This document shows positions 41,731-50,287 of a stretch of 64,000 bases of DNA, piece after piece. The stretch is from NCBI GenBank assembly GCA_041603235.1, contig JBFIES010000008.1, positions 1 to 64,000 on the forward strand. Direction: 5' to 3'. The DNA is from Panacagrimonas sp041603235 (GTDB lineage Bacteria > Pseudomonadota > Gammaproteobacteria > Nevskiales > Nevskiaceae). A program made the position numbers and the translations under genes. Every line of letters starts with the position of its first letter. Within the stretch, counting starts at the first letter, position 1. The notes under the pieces were generated by a model. The model did not search any database and had not been told where the DNA came from. It saw only the letters and a program-made list of their open reading frames with translations.

Positions 41731-43329
41731 CTATTTAAGCTCTGTCGCGCGGCTTGCAAACCGATCACGTAGCTCGCGCTTCAGAACTTTCCCGCTCGCA
41801 TTCTTCGGCAGCTGATCAACAATCTCGAAAAGCTTGGGTGCCTTGTACTTTGCGAGGCGTTCGCGGCAGAACGCGCTCAGCTCCTCAGGGTCAATTGTCT
41901 GGCCCGGGCGCGCCACCACTACAGCCATGACAGCTTCTATCCACTTGGGATGAGGTACACCAAAGACCGCAACTTCGGTGACCGCGGGGTGAGCAAAGAT
42001 GACCTCTTCGACTTCGCGGCTTGCCACGTTTTCTCCGCCGGTCTTGATCATGTCCTTCTTGCGGTCCACGACGCTGAGGTAGCCCTCTTCATCAATGATG
42101 CCGAGGTCGCCGCTATGAAACCATCCATTGCGAAACGACTCCGCCGTCTTTTCCGGGTTCTTCCAGTAACCCAATGTCGCGTGCGGACTGCGGTGCACGA
42201 TCTCGCCAATGGATCCGCACGGTACGGAATTGTCGTCGTCATCGACAACGCGCGTTTCAACGTTGATGGCAGCGCGACCGGCTGAGCCCAGCTTTCGCAG
42301 CTGGTCTTCTGGCTTGAGAATGGTGGCAACCGGCGACATTTCGGTCTGGCCGTAAAAGTTGAACAGGCGCAGTGCGGGTATGCGCTCCGAAATTTGTTTG
42401 ATGATCTCCACAGGCATGATGGACGCGCCGTAGTAGCCCTTTTTAAGGGAGGAAAGATCGGTCTTGTCAAAATCGGGATGTCCGAGCAGAGCAATCCATA
42501 CTGTCGGAGGGCAGAACAGCTTGGTGGCACGTTCTGTCTCGATTGTCTTGAGGAGGACCGCCGGGTCCGGAGATGGGAGCACGATACTGGTCGCGCCGAG
42601 GTACAGATCTGGCGTCAGGAAGCAGTCCAACTGGGCGCAGTGAAAAAGCGGCAGGGAGTGAACTTCAATATCGTCTCCGCTCATCTCGCCATCAATGATC
42701 ACGCTGGCGTATTGAGCGTAGAGACTGCGAGCAGAAAGCAGCGCACCCTTGGGCCGGGACTCCGTGCCGCTGGTGTACATCATCTGAGTGGGTTCATCGT
42801 CTCCGACGATGACCTCGGGCTCCGAGCTGTCTGCGTAATCCATCCAGGATTGCATGAGCTCCCAACCAGCAGGCGTCTGCTGAGATTGCTCTTTGATCGC
42901 ACCGCGAACCTTGAGCGAAATTCCGGCCTGTTCAATCGCGGCATCTGCGACTTCCGCCAAGGCATCCTCAACCACCATGCCGCAGACTTCTCCATTCTCC
43001 AGAATGTAGGCAACTTCCGATGCATTGAGCATGAAGTTGATCGGTACCGTAACGGCGCCGAGCCGCGCCAGGGCAAAACGGATGACTACGAAACTGAGAT
43101 TGTTGTGCGAGAGCAAGGCAATGTGATCGCCCTTGCCTACCCCTTTTGATGCCAGCGCGTTCGCGGTGCGGTTAACCAGTTCATCGAGTTCAGAGAAACT
43201 CTTGCGCTGTTCCTGATAGACCAGTGCTGTCTTCCCCGGAAACCGAAGCGCACTGCGTCGCAGCAAATCGCCCAGCCTTTGGCCGCGTGCGGTTTGAATG
43301 GCGTTTTCGGTCTCATTTGAAAGGGTCAT
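41731..43329 (-). CDS. AMP-binding acyl-CoA ligase (long-chain/aryl type)
   Basis: Acid:CoA ligase of 532 residues. AMP loop MMYTSGTESRPKGALLSAR (variant: TSGTES in place of TSGTTG), A5 motif FNFYGQTEMSP, hinge GDLGIIDEEGYLSVVDRKKDMIKTGGENV (in parts), and C-terminal PKNASGKVLKREL with the catalytic lysine. The start is the ATG at 43329 after GGAGG; the frame extends upstream without support. It resembles fatty-acid or steroid side-chain CoA ligases of the FadD3/FadD17 kind, but that level of detail is uncertain. It stands alone, with terminator-like hairpins downstream and a 275-base gap upstream shared with the divergent StpA gene. Confidence 0.87.
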   Translation of the reverse strand: MTLSNETENAIQTARGQRLGDLLRRSALRFPGKTALVYQEQRKSFSELDELVNRTANALASKGVGKGDHIALLSHNNLSFVVIRFALARLGAVTVPINFMLNASEVAYILENGEVCGMVVEDALAEVADAAIEQAGISLKVRGAIKEQSQQTPAGWELMQSWMDYADSSEPEVIVGDDEPTQMMYTSGTESRPKGALLSARSLYAQYASVIIDGEMSGDDIEVHSLPLFHCAQLDCFLTPDLYLGATSIVLPSPDPAVLLKTIETERATKLFCPPTVWIALLGHPDFDKTDLSSLKKGYYGASIMPVEIIKQISERIPALRLFNFYGQTEMSPVATILKPEDQLRKLGSAGRAAINVETRVVDDDDNSVPCGSIGEIVHRSPHATLGYWKNPEKTAESFRNGWFHSGDLGIIDEEGYLSVVDRKKDMIKTGGENVASREVEEVIFAHPAVTEVAVFGVPHPKWIEAVMAVVVARPGQTIDPEELSAFCRERLAKYKAPKLFEIVDQLPKNASGKVLKRELRDRFASRATELK

Positions 43330-43604
43330 TCTGTTGTCCTCCAGATTTGTGTTTGATGCAGCTTGAAGCAAGCGTTGCACTGTCAGGCTCAAGTGTATCG
43401 CGCCATGCCCAGCATGCTCATCTCTGCCCGGATCATCAGATCGGCAATCGTCCAGAACTCAGGTGATCCAGTGCCGTAGCGTGGCCTTTGGCGCGATGCA
43501 CTTCGACATGATCTGAAGCCCGCAGTTCGGCACGGAATCGGCCTCGCGTTAGCATGTGATGCCGACCCATGAGGTTTCCTGATGTTTTTGTCCAAAATAT
43601 CTGA

Positions 43605-44912
43605 ATGACGAACAATTCCATCCTTTCGCTGAGTTCGCAGTGGTGCAGCACAAGCCATACGCAGTTGCTCGAGACCTTGTCCATGTCTCCTCGTCTGCTG
43701 CTGATTCAGGACCTGGACGGCGTATGCATGGGCTTGGTGCGAAATCCACTGACGCGCACTCTGAGCCCTCACTACGTTCGCGCAGCGGCTCGACTCGGCA
43801 ACGAGTTTCGGGTCCTGACAAATGGCGAGCATCTGGGGCGTCGAGGGGTCAATTCAATTGTGGATCGAAGCTTGGGCGCCGATGCCAACTCTGAACAGAG
43901 CCATGCCATGTATTTACCGGGGCTTGCCGGTGGAGGGGTGCAGATTCAAGACCGCGAGGGTCAGGCCACTCACCCGGGTGTCAGCCAATCGGAACTGTCA
44001 TTCCTGAGGGCAGTAGTGGATCACTGCACAGATTTTCTGCATCAGGTGTCTGGAGATCTTTGCGTGTCTGTCGACCCCGTTATTCTTGCAGAGCTCGCCG
44101 CTGCGTCTGTGCTCGACAATCTGGTGTCACCTACGATCAATCTGAATCCGTATTTCAATTACCTGCGGAATCGAAGCGATACCTATCGTCAGGTGCAAGA
44201 GCGCACTTGCCAGTTCATGGAGTCGCTATTGGTGATGGCAGCCGAGAAACCTGAACTTTCCGATTCCTTTTTCATTCATTACGCCCCAAATCTAGGGTGC
44301 GATCAGTCTGGCAAGGAGCGCGTACGCTTGAGTGATGGCACGGATGCCGGGACTACGGATTTCCAGTTCATGCTCAAAGGTGCAGTCAAGGAGGTCGGCG
44401 TTCTGGTTATTCTCAATCACTACTACTTCCAACAGACTGGCGAGTACCCCTTTGGTGCCTCATTCAACGCACGCAATGCGCCGAGAGAACGAGGCACGTT
44501 GCTAGAAATGGCGGCTCAGAAGCTCGATCCCGCAGTGATGCCTCAGATTGTCGGAATCGGAGACACAGTGACATCCGAAGCAGGCGATAAGGGTGGCAGC
44601 GATACTGTGCATAGAGGTGGCAGCGACCGTGGATTTCTGACGCTTATTCAGGACATCGGAGCGCAGTTTGAAGTCGACAACGCCGTGCTGTTTGTCGATA
44701 GCAGCAAAGGAGAGGTACGTCGGCCAGGCCTGAACATGAGTTTTCTGAAGTCAGCTGATCCCGAGCGTGCCTGGGACGGTCTTCGCGGCATCAGCGACAA
44801 GCAGGACGACTTGCGTCTCAACTTTGTATTCCCTGACGGCCACGAGCAGTACGTGGATTTTTTCTGCAAGCTTTCCGCCGCGCGCAATTCAGGCAAACCA
44901 GAATCTGCGTAG
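43605..44912 (+). CDS. stpA: Glucosylglycerol-3-phosphate phosphatase
   Basis: Enzyme of 435 residues matching cyanobacterial StpA, which removes phosphate from glucosylglycerol phosphate to yield the compatible solute glucosylglycerol. Shared segments are LIQDLDGVCMGLVRNPLTR (HAD-like aspartates near residue 35), EFRVLTNGEHLGRRGV, HPGVSQSELSFL, SFFIHYAPNLGCDQSGKE, GTTDFQFMLKGAVKEVGVL and IVGIGDTVTSEAG. The N-terminal 30 residues also align, supporting the ATG at 43605 although no strong ribosome site is seen. The partner synthase GgpS is not in this window. Solute synthesis would imply salt exposure. Preceded by a long gap that must contain its promoter. Confidence 0.85.
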   Translation: MTNNSILSLSSQWCSTSHTQLLETLSMSPRLLLIQDLDGVCMGLVRNPLTRTLSPHYVRAAARLGNEFRVLTNGEHLGRRGVNSIVDRSLGADANSEQSHAMYLPGLAGGGVQIQDREGQATHPGVSQSELSFLRAVVDHCTDFLHQVSGDLCVSVDPVILAELAAASVLDNLVSPTINLNPYFNYLRNRSDTYRQVQERTCQFMESLLVMAAEKPELSDSFFIHYAPNLGCDQSGKERVRLSDGTDAGTTDFQFMLKGAVKEVGVLVILNHYYFQQTGEYPFGASFNARNAPRERGTLLEMAAQKLDPAVMPQIVGIGDTVTSEAGDKGGSDTVHRGGSDRGFLTLIQDIGAQFEVDNAVLFVDSSKGEVRRPGLNMSFLKSADPERAWDGLRGISDKQDDLRLNFVFPDGHEQYVDFFCKLSAARNSGKPESA

Positions 44913-44927
44913 GCGAAACAAAAAAAA

Positions 44928-44955
44928 TCGCGGTCACCCAGAAGAGTGACCGCGA
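44928..44955 (-). terminator. Intrinsic terminator between stpA and the DksA-like gene
   Basis: TCGCGGTCAC (44928-44937) and GTGACCGCGA (44946-44955) are perfect arms with an eight-base loop. Seven A lie on the left, which become a U-run on the leftward transcript. It therefore ends the DksA-like gene and may also help stop stpA. Confidence 0.82.
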
Positions 44956-44982
44956 GATTACTTAGACGAGAGATACTTCTGA

Positions 44983-46035
44983 TCAGCGATCGCGATACTG
45001 CGACTCTGCTCGCTCGTCCTGACCTTTCACATCGACGCAAACCGTGGCGGTTGGCCGTGCAAGTAGCCTTGCGATGCCAATTGCTTCGCCGGTCTTTTCA
45101 CAATAGCCGTATTCCTTATCGCGAATTCGACGCAAGGCCTCGTCAATTTTCTTGAGCAGAAGTGACTCTCTCTCACGCAGGCGCAGATCCAGCCAATGCT
45201 CTTCTTCCGCGCTGGCTCGATCCGCAGGGTCAGCAAAAATCTCGCGTTGGTGGAGGCGTTCCTTGACGTCTAGCTCCCGTGCAAGCACCTCGCCTCGCAT
45301 CTGCATGAGCCGGGCCTGGAAGAAAGCGAGTTGCCCGTCATTCATGTACTGCCCGTCAGGAGCATTGCGAATCTGGGCCTCGGTGGGGATTGGTCCACTG
45401 TGTGAGCCGTCGTTATGACCTGCGCGGAGACGGCCAGCCAGCTGTTCGATTTCAATGTCACCCTTGGGCGGTCGTGTCGTCCCAATATTGCCTCTTGGCT
45501 TGGCCACTACAACCTTGGTGGTCTTGCTCGCCGCTGCGGCCTTGGCCGGGGCGGGCGTAGCTGCCTTCTTCGCTTTGGGGGTGGGTTTGACCGGAGCCTT
45601 CGCCTCAGGCTTGGCCGCAACCTTCTTGGGCGCAGCTTTGCCCCTTCTGACCTCAGCGACCTTCTTGGCTACTGCCTTCTTCACAGCCTTGACCGCAGAC
45701 TTGACGGACACTTTTGCTTTCTTGACCTCTGGCGCCTTTGCTGCCGCTTTTTTGGACTTCGGGGCGGCCTGTTTTTTGGCCGGAGTCGCCTTCTTTGACG
45801 GCGTCTTCTTCGCGGCTACCTTCTTGGCCGCTGGTTTCTTTGGCGCAGGAGATTTCTTCACGACGGCCTTTTTCACAGTTGGTTTCTTGCCCTTCGACTT
45901 GCTCACAACGGCCTTTTTCGGGGCCGCCTTTTTGGCTGCGACCTTTTTAACCGGTGCTTTCTTAACCGCTTTTTTGGCATTGCCGGCCGGTTTGGCACGC
46001 TTTGCCGACTTTGTTTTCGCCTTGGGTTGAGCCAT
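44983..46035 (-). CDS. DksA-like RNA polymerase-binding protein with histone-H1-like basic tail
   Basis: Protein of 350 residues. About residues 1-190 are lysine/alanine/proline repeats (KKAAPKK, KKPAAKK and similar) like histone H1 or AlgP. The C-terminal 150 residues are a DksA/TraR module: coiled-coil tip DPADRAS keeps the two aspartates and alanine needed on RNA polymerase, and EEEHWLDLRLRERE continues the coil. The finger reads CEKT...CVDV, keeping one cysteine of each pair, as in zinc-independent DksA2 or CxxT forms. AGGAGA precedes the start. It would tune transcription in the stringent response, with the tail adding non-specific DNA binding. Composition is skewed by the repeats. Confidence 0.87.
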   Translation of the reverse strand: MAQPKAKTKSAKRAKPAGNAKKAVKKAPVKKVAAKKAAPKKAVVSKSKGKKPTVKKAVVKKSPAPKKPAAKKVAAKKTPSKKATPAKKQAAPKSKKAAAKAPEVKKAKVSVKSAVKAVKKAVAKKVAEVRRGKAAPKKVAAKPEAKAPVKPTPKAKKAATPAPAKAAAASKTTKVVVAKPRGNIGTTRPPKGDIEIEQLAGRLRAGHNDGSHSGPIPTEAQIRNAPDGQYMNDGQLAFFQARLMQMRGEVLARELDVKERLHQREIFADPADRASAEEEHWLDLRLRERESLLLKKIDEALRRIRDKEYGYCEKTGEAIGIARLLARPTATVCVDVKGQDERAESQYRDR

Positions 46036-46193
46036 GCAAATCTCCTGTCCTCACTCTAATGTGCCAGCCGAAGGTGACGCCTTATTCGCCTCTTTCGACT
46101 CTTGGTGTATTGTTCCTCAGCTGGCCTGCCCGTCCACCCCGGGCGACCTAAACAACCATTTTCGCACAAGTTACTCGTTTCCAGCGCAAACAT

Positions 46194-47261
46194 ATGAACT
46201 CTGCTTCGCCTTTGACCCCGGAAATGCTGGCTCGGCTGGTTCCTTTTGAGTCAATGCGGGGGGAAAGTCAGCGAGACCTCGCCAGACAGGCCCGTCTACT
46301 GAGTTTCGATGCGGGCGAGTATGTATTCAAATTCGAGCCTGATTCCAGGCGGACCATCTACGTCCTGGACGGGATCGTCAATCTCAGTGATCGCTACGGT
46401 ACGCGAATTGCCGTCATTGAAGGCGGAACCGACGGCGCACGTTACGGCCTGGCGCCCGGTCGGCAGCGCCACAGTGACGCTATCTGCGCCACTGACGTCA
46501 GATGCCTGGCAATAGATAGCCGCCTGCTGGATGTCTTCCTCACCTGGGACCAGAGCGACGCGCTGGAAGTGTCGGACCTGAGTCAGGCCGACCAGGGGCA
46601 ATCTGACGACTGGATGACCCAATTGCTCCAGACCCCGACTTTCCAGATGGTGCCGCCGACCAATCTGCAGGCCATTTTCATGCGAATGGAGCGTCTTGAA
46701 GCGGACCCGGGCTCGGTAATCGTGCGCCAGGGTGAAGCGGGCGACTATTTTTATGTGCTGACCGAGGGCCGTTGTTTGGTTACCCGTGAGCAGATTGGCC
46801 AGAAGCCTTTTCGTCTCGCCCAGCTGGAGGCTGGCTCCTGTTTCGGAGAAGAAGCCTTGCTGGCCGACTCTCCCCGGAATGCGACGGTGAGCATGCTGAC
46901 GCACGGCGTGCTCATGCGCCTGTCAAAGCAGGATTTCCAGAAATTGCTGAATGAGCCGCTCAGTCGTCGTGTTTCTGCCGCGGAGGCGCGTGCGCGCGTG
47001 GACTCAGGTCAGGCCAAATTCCTGGATGTTCGCTTGCAGAGCGAATTTCTCAAGGAAAGCATTCCGGGAAGCATCAACATTCCGCTTTTCATGCTGCGCA
47101 TGAAGCTGGACAAGCTGGACCGTGAGCTTCACCACATCTGCATCTGCGACACCGGGCGGCGTAGTTCGGTGGCCGCCTTCATCCTGATGCAGAAAGGCTT
47201 TGAGGCCTCTTCGCTGGATTCAGGTATGGACGCCACCGAGTCCGACAGCGCGGCCGGTTAA
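46194..47261 (+). CDS. Cyclic-nucleotide-binding and rhodanese domain protein
   Basis: Protein of 355 residues. An N-terminal part with a degenerate cNMP-like fold (about 30-120) precedes a well-formed cyclic-nucleotide-binding domain (about 165-255: GSVIVRQGEAGDYFYVLTEG, CFGEEALLADSPRNATVSML, in parts) that retains GE...R phosphate contacts. A rhodanese domain follows (about 265-345: KFLDVRLQSEFLKESIPGSINIP, in parts, and active loop CDTGRRSSVAA with the catalytic cysteine). There is no HTH, so it is not a CRP-type regulator. It would couple a second messenger to sulfur or redox chemistry; function unproven. Convergent with pilZ, six bases apart. Confidence 0.8.
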   Translation: MNSASPLTPEMLARLVPFESMRGESQRDLARQARLLSFDAGEYVFKFEPDSRRTIYVLDGIVNLSDRYGTRIAVIEGGTDGARYGLAPGRQRHSDAICATDVRCLAIDSRLLDVFLTWDQSDALEVSDLSQADQGQSDDWMTQLLQTPTFQMVPPTNLQAIFMRMERLEADPGSVIVRQGEAGDYFYVLTEGRCLVTREQIGQKPFRLAQLEAGSCFGEEALLADSPRNATVSMLTHGVLMRLSKQDFQKLLNEPLSRRVSAAEARARVDSGQAKFLDVRLQSEFLKESIPGSINIPLFMLRMKLDKLDRELHHICICDTGRRSSVAAFILMQKGFEASSLDSGMDATESDSAAG

Positions 47262-47267
47262 CAGGCC

Positions 47268-47630
47268 TCACATGGTCTGGGTTGCGCGCTCTATTCCGGC
47301 TGTTCCTGCGAGCTGGGATTCAATCTTCTGCTGAGTTTGACCGCCGTCCTGCAAACTAAATTGCACACCAATCCCCTGCACTCTCTTGCCCTGAGCGGCT
47401 CGCGGGGTAACCCAGACAACCTTTCCGGCGACTGGCAACCGTTCTGAGCTGTCCATCAGTGTGAGCAGGATGAACACCTCGTCCGCGAGGCGGTATTCCT
47501 TGCTTGTAGGAATGAACAAGCCGCCATTCTTGATAAAGGGCATGTAAGCGGCAAACAAGGCACTCTTGTCCTTGATGTTGAGCGTCAAAATGCCCGGCTG
47601 ACTGCCGCCGGGACGCGGCGTGCTGCTCAT
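47268..47630 (-). CDS. pilZ: Type IV pilus PilZ protein
   Basis: PilZ protein of 120 residues needed for type IV pilus assembly. It matches the founding PilZ group (GILTLNIKDKSALFAAYMPFIKNGG and LFIPTSKEYRLADEVFILL in parts, then PVAGKVVWVTPRAAQGKRVQGIGVQF). As in that group the RxxxR c-di-GMP motif is absent. It is the last gene of the mltG-tmk-holB-pilZ run, five bases after holB, as in many gammaproteobacteria. Confidence 0.92.
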   Translation of the reverse strand: MSSTPRPGGSQPGILTLNIKDKSALFAAYMPFIKNGGLFIPTSKEYRLADEVFILLTLMDSSERLPVAGKVVWVTPRAAQGKRVQGIGVQFSLQDGGQTQQKIESQLAGTAGIERATQTM

Positions 47631-47634
47631 CGCG

Positions 47635-48636
47635 TCATCTTCCTTGCTGTCTGTTGGGCGCCGAACGGTGCCACCAGGAAATCATAAGTGATTCGACCAG
47701 CATTTGGGGATTGGCGTTGGACTGCAGACGACGCTGGCAATCGGTCACCTCGGCCATAAGCCTTTCAATGTGGGCCTGATCCAGGCGCAAGGCCAGCCTG
47801 TTGATGCCGGAACTGATTGTTTTCCCGGCACGGGCCCGCATCAACAAGTGAAGAATCGATGCAAATTGGCGCAACCAATGGCTCACCTCATCCTTGCCAA
47901 CCCCTGCAGCCGCTGCCAGCGGCTCTGTTCTTCGCTCGGCAACCGCTAACAGCTGGCTTTGCCATGCCTCAATCTGTTGTCCCGCACCGGAACGATGATT
48001 CTCCAAGGCAAGCAGTGGCGCGCCCCCAGCGATCATCAGACTGGCTTCCGGTTCAATGTCGGCAGCTTCCTTCTTGAGCCACTCGGCTGCAACAGCAGTA
48101 TCCGGGACAGAAAAATTGATTCGCTGGCACCGGCTTCGCAGGGTTGCGACCAGAGCCATGGGTCGCTCGGAAAGAAGAATAATGAAGGTATTGGGTGGCG
48201 GCTCCTCTACTGTTTTGAGCACCGCATTGGCGCCGCTGATATTCAGCGCATCAACCGGATCCACGACTACTGCCTTGGCCTGCCCATAATGGCCAGACAA
48301 TGGCAGCTTCTCCATCATCTCGCGCAATTGGTCCATCGAGATGTCGCGCTTTTCCTTATCGCCCTTGTCGTTGAGTTCTCGCTGCAACCAAAACAGGTTG
48401 GGATGGCTGGATGCCGCGTACTGCTGACAGCCCCGGCACTGACCGCAGGCGTCACCGCTGGGCTGGCGCTGTTCGCATAGCAGGCTTGCCGCCATGCGGC
48501 GTGCAAACTGGCGCTTGCCTACGCCCTGAGGGCCGGAGAGTAATTGCGCATGCCCAAGACGGCCGTTCGCCAGGGAGTCTGAAAACTGCGACCAGAGTTC
48601 ATCCTGCCAGGAAAGCACGCTGAAAGCCGGGTTCAT
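47635..48636 (-). CDS. holB: DNA polymerase III subunit delta'
   Basis: Clamp-loader subunit of 333 residues, part of the replication machinery. P-loop GPQGVGKRQFARR near residue 36; the zinc motif CEQRQPSGDACGQCRGC; and SGANAVLKTVEEPPPNTFIILLSE, in parts, contains the SRC-like region (ATLRSRCQRINF) that acts as arginine finger. The ATG overlaps the tmk stop by four bases. The domain order (AAA+, lid, collar) and length match the family. Confidence 0.93.
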   Translation of the reverse strand: MNPAFSVLSWQDELWSQFSDSLANGRLGHAQLLSGPQGVGKRQFARRMAASLLCEQRQPSGDACGQCRGCQQYAASSHPNLFWLQRELNDKGDKEKRDISMDQLREMMEKLPLSGHYGQAKAVVVDPVDALNISGANAVLKTVEEPPPNTFIILLSERPMALVATLRSRCQRINFSVPDTAVAAEWLKKEAADIEPEASLMIAGGAPLLALENHRSGAGQQIEAWQSQLLAVAERRTEPLAAAAGVGKDEVSHWLRQFASILHLLMRARAGKTISSGINRLALRLDQAHIERLMAEVTDCQRRLQSNANPQMLVESLMISWWHRSAPNRQQGR

Positions 48637-49274
48637 GTCAAACGCTCTTCAAGTGCATGCAGTACCTGCAATTGGACGTCTTCAAGACTCTTGGAGGCAT
48701 TGATGATTTCGCAGCGATCTGGCGACTGATTCGCACGTTGCAAGTAGGCCTGGCGAACTCGGTCCATAAAGGCGCCGCGCTCAGATTCAAAGCGATTAGT
48801 TTCTCCGCGGCTGCGCGCTCGCCGCAGGCCAATGGCAGGTTCAACATCAAAGACCAGAGTGAGCTCGGGCTGCAGGTCTCCCAAGACCAGCGTCTGAAGC
48901 GCTTGCAGGTGATGATCCTCAATGCCGCGTCCCGCGCCCTGATACGCCCAACTGGCGTCAATGAAACGGTCGCAGACCACATCATGGCCGGCAGCCAGTG
49001 CAGGCCGGATGGTATTGGCCAGATGCGCAGAGCGCGCTGCAAACATCAACAGCAGTTCGGTATGCGCATCAATGCCCTCGCTCCAATCTGCCAGCACAAT
49101 CTGGCGAATGGCCTCGGCCAGCGGCGAACCACCCGGTTCACGGGTACGAACAACTTCGCGCCCCCGCGCTTCCAGCCATTTGACGACGAGTCCGACGTGA
49201 GAAGACTTTCCAGCGCCCTCACCTCCTTCAAGCGTGATCAGGCGTCCTTGCCTCATGCTGGTCATGTCGCTCAC
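48633..49274 (-). CDS. tmk: Thymidylate kinase
   Basis: dTMP kinase of 213 residues making dTDP for DNA synthesis. P-loop LEGGEGAGKSSHV near residue 16, the DRF motif in VVCDRFIDASWAYQGAGRGIE, in parts, and the lid region RARSRGETNRFE. Start at a GTG that overlaps the mltG stop; an ATG three codons inside is the alternative. Fixed position between mltG and holB is typical of gammaproteobacteria. Confidence 0.93.
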   Translation of the reverse strand: MSDMTSMRQGRLITLEGGEGAGKSSHVGLVVKWLEARGREVVRTREPGGSPLAEAIRQIVLADWSEGIDAHTELLLMFAARSAHLANTIRPALAAGHDVVCDRFIDASWAYQGAGRGIEDHHLQALQTLVLGDLQPELTLVFDVEPAIGLRRARSRGETNRFESERGAFMDRVRQAYLQRANQSPDRCEIINASKSLEDVQLQVLHALEERLT

Positions 49275-50287
49275 TTGCCCCGACGCAACTGGTACTTGCG
49301 TACCGCTGCTTCGTGTTCGGCAAGCGTGACCGAGAATTTGTGAGAGCCGTCGCCTCGTGAAACAAAGAACAATTCCTTTCCATCGGCAGGATGCAGGGCC
49401 GCGCGTATTGCGGCGCGCCCCGGCAAGCAGATGGGTGATGGCGGAAGGCCTGTGCGCTGATAGGTGTTGTAGGGACCGTCTGTGAGCAGATCGCGCTTGC
49501 GCAGGTTGCCGTCAAAACTCTCGCCAATGCCGTAGATCACCGTCGGGTCTGTCTGCAGACGCATGCCCATGACCAGGCGGCGTACAAAAACGCCGGCAAT
49601 TTGCTCGCGCTCACTGGCAAGGCCCGTTTCCTTCTCGACAATGCTGGCCATGATCAATGCATCTGCAGGTTGCGAATACGGCAGTCCGGTTGCCTTGGCA
49701 TCCCATTCTTCAGCCAGCACTTTTGCCATTGCATCAAATGCCTGCTTGAGCAATTGGACATCGGTGGTGCCCTTTGAGAATCGATAGGTGTCCGGAAAGA
49801 AGCGCCCCTCCGGGTGAAGGTCCGATTGGTTGATGGCTGCCATCACGGTTTCACTTCGCAAATCTGGCAGGGTGTGAACGAGCTCCGGGTGCGCCGCGAC
49901 GATCTTCATGGCCTGGTCAAACCGCAGGCCTTCCACAAACTGCACTTCGTGCAGCACGGTCTTGCCATCGACCATCAATTGCAGGAACTGCAGACTCGAA
50001 AGGCCGGGGTCAAGGCGATATTCACCCGCCTTGATCTTCGCGGCATCGCCTGACAAGCGCGCCCATATCTCCAGATAAAAGCCTTGCCGGGGGTGTGTGA
50101 AGATGGATTCGCGGCGCAGAGCCGAAACCGCGTCCCGCATGCGACTGCCAGATTGAAGCTCGATGTTCTGTTGTTCCAGAACCTGCAATGGTTTGGTCAG
50201 TTGACTGTAGGCATCGTAGGCCAATGCACCTGCAATCAATGCCAGTACAAGTGCGGTCAGAAACAATTTGATGAGGTGTCGCTTCAT
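49271..50287 (-). CDS. mltG: Endolytic murein transglycosylase
   Basis: Inner-membrane YceG-family enzyme of 338 residues that cuts nascent glycan strands and sets their length. A single N-terminal transmembrane helix (LIKLFLTALVLALIAGALAYDAY, in parts) leads to a periplasmic domain with the catalytic glutamate in VEKETGLASEREQIAGVF, RLQTDPTVIYGIG and PSPICLPGRAAIRAALHPA. ATG start at 50287 overlaps the pabC stop; the longer open frame upstream has no support. Confidence 0.93.
   Translation of the reverse strand: MKRHLIKLFLTALVLALIAGALAYDAYSQLTKPLQVLEQQNIELQSGSRMRDAVSALRRESIFTHPRQGFYLEIWARLSGDAAKIKAGEYRLDPGLSSLQFLQLMVDGKTVLHEVQFVEGLRFDQAMKIVAAHPELVHTLPDLRSETVMAAINQSDLHPEGRFFPDTYRFSKGTTDVQLLKQAFDAMAKVLAEEWDAKATGLPYSQPADALIMASIVEKETGLASEREQIAGVFVRRLVMGMRLQTDPTVIYGIGESFDGNLRKRDLLTDGPYNTYQRTGLPPSPICLPGRAAIRAALHPADGKELFFVSRGDGSHKFSVTLAEHEAAVRKYQLRRGK

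Noticed and set aside
45455..46030. Hydrophobic rightward frame of 191 codons that looks like a membrane protein
   Set aside because: It is produced by the complement of lysine/alanine repeats in the DksA-like gene; it has no ribosome site and no family features.
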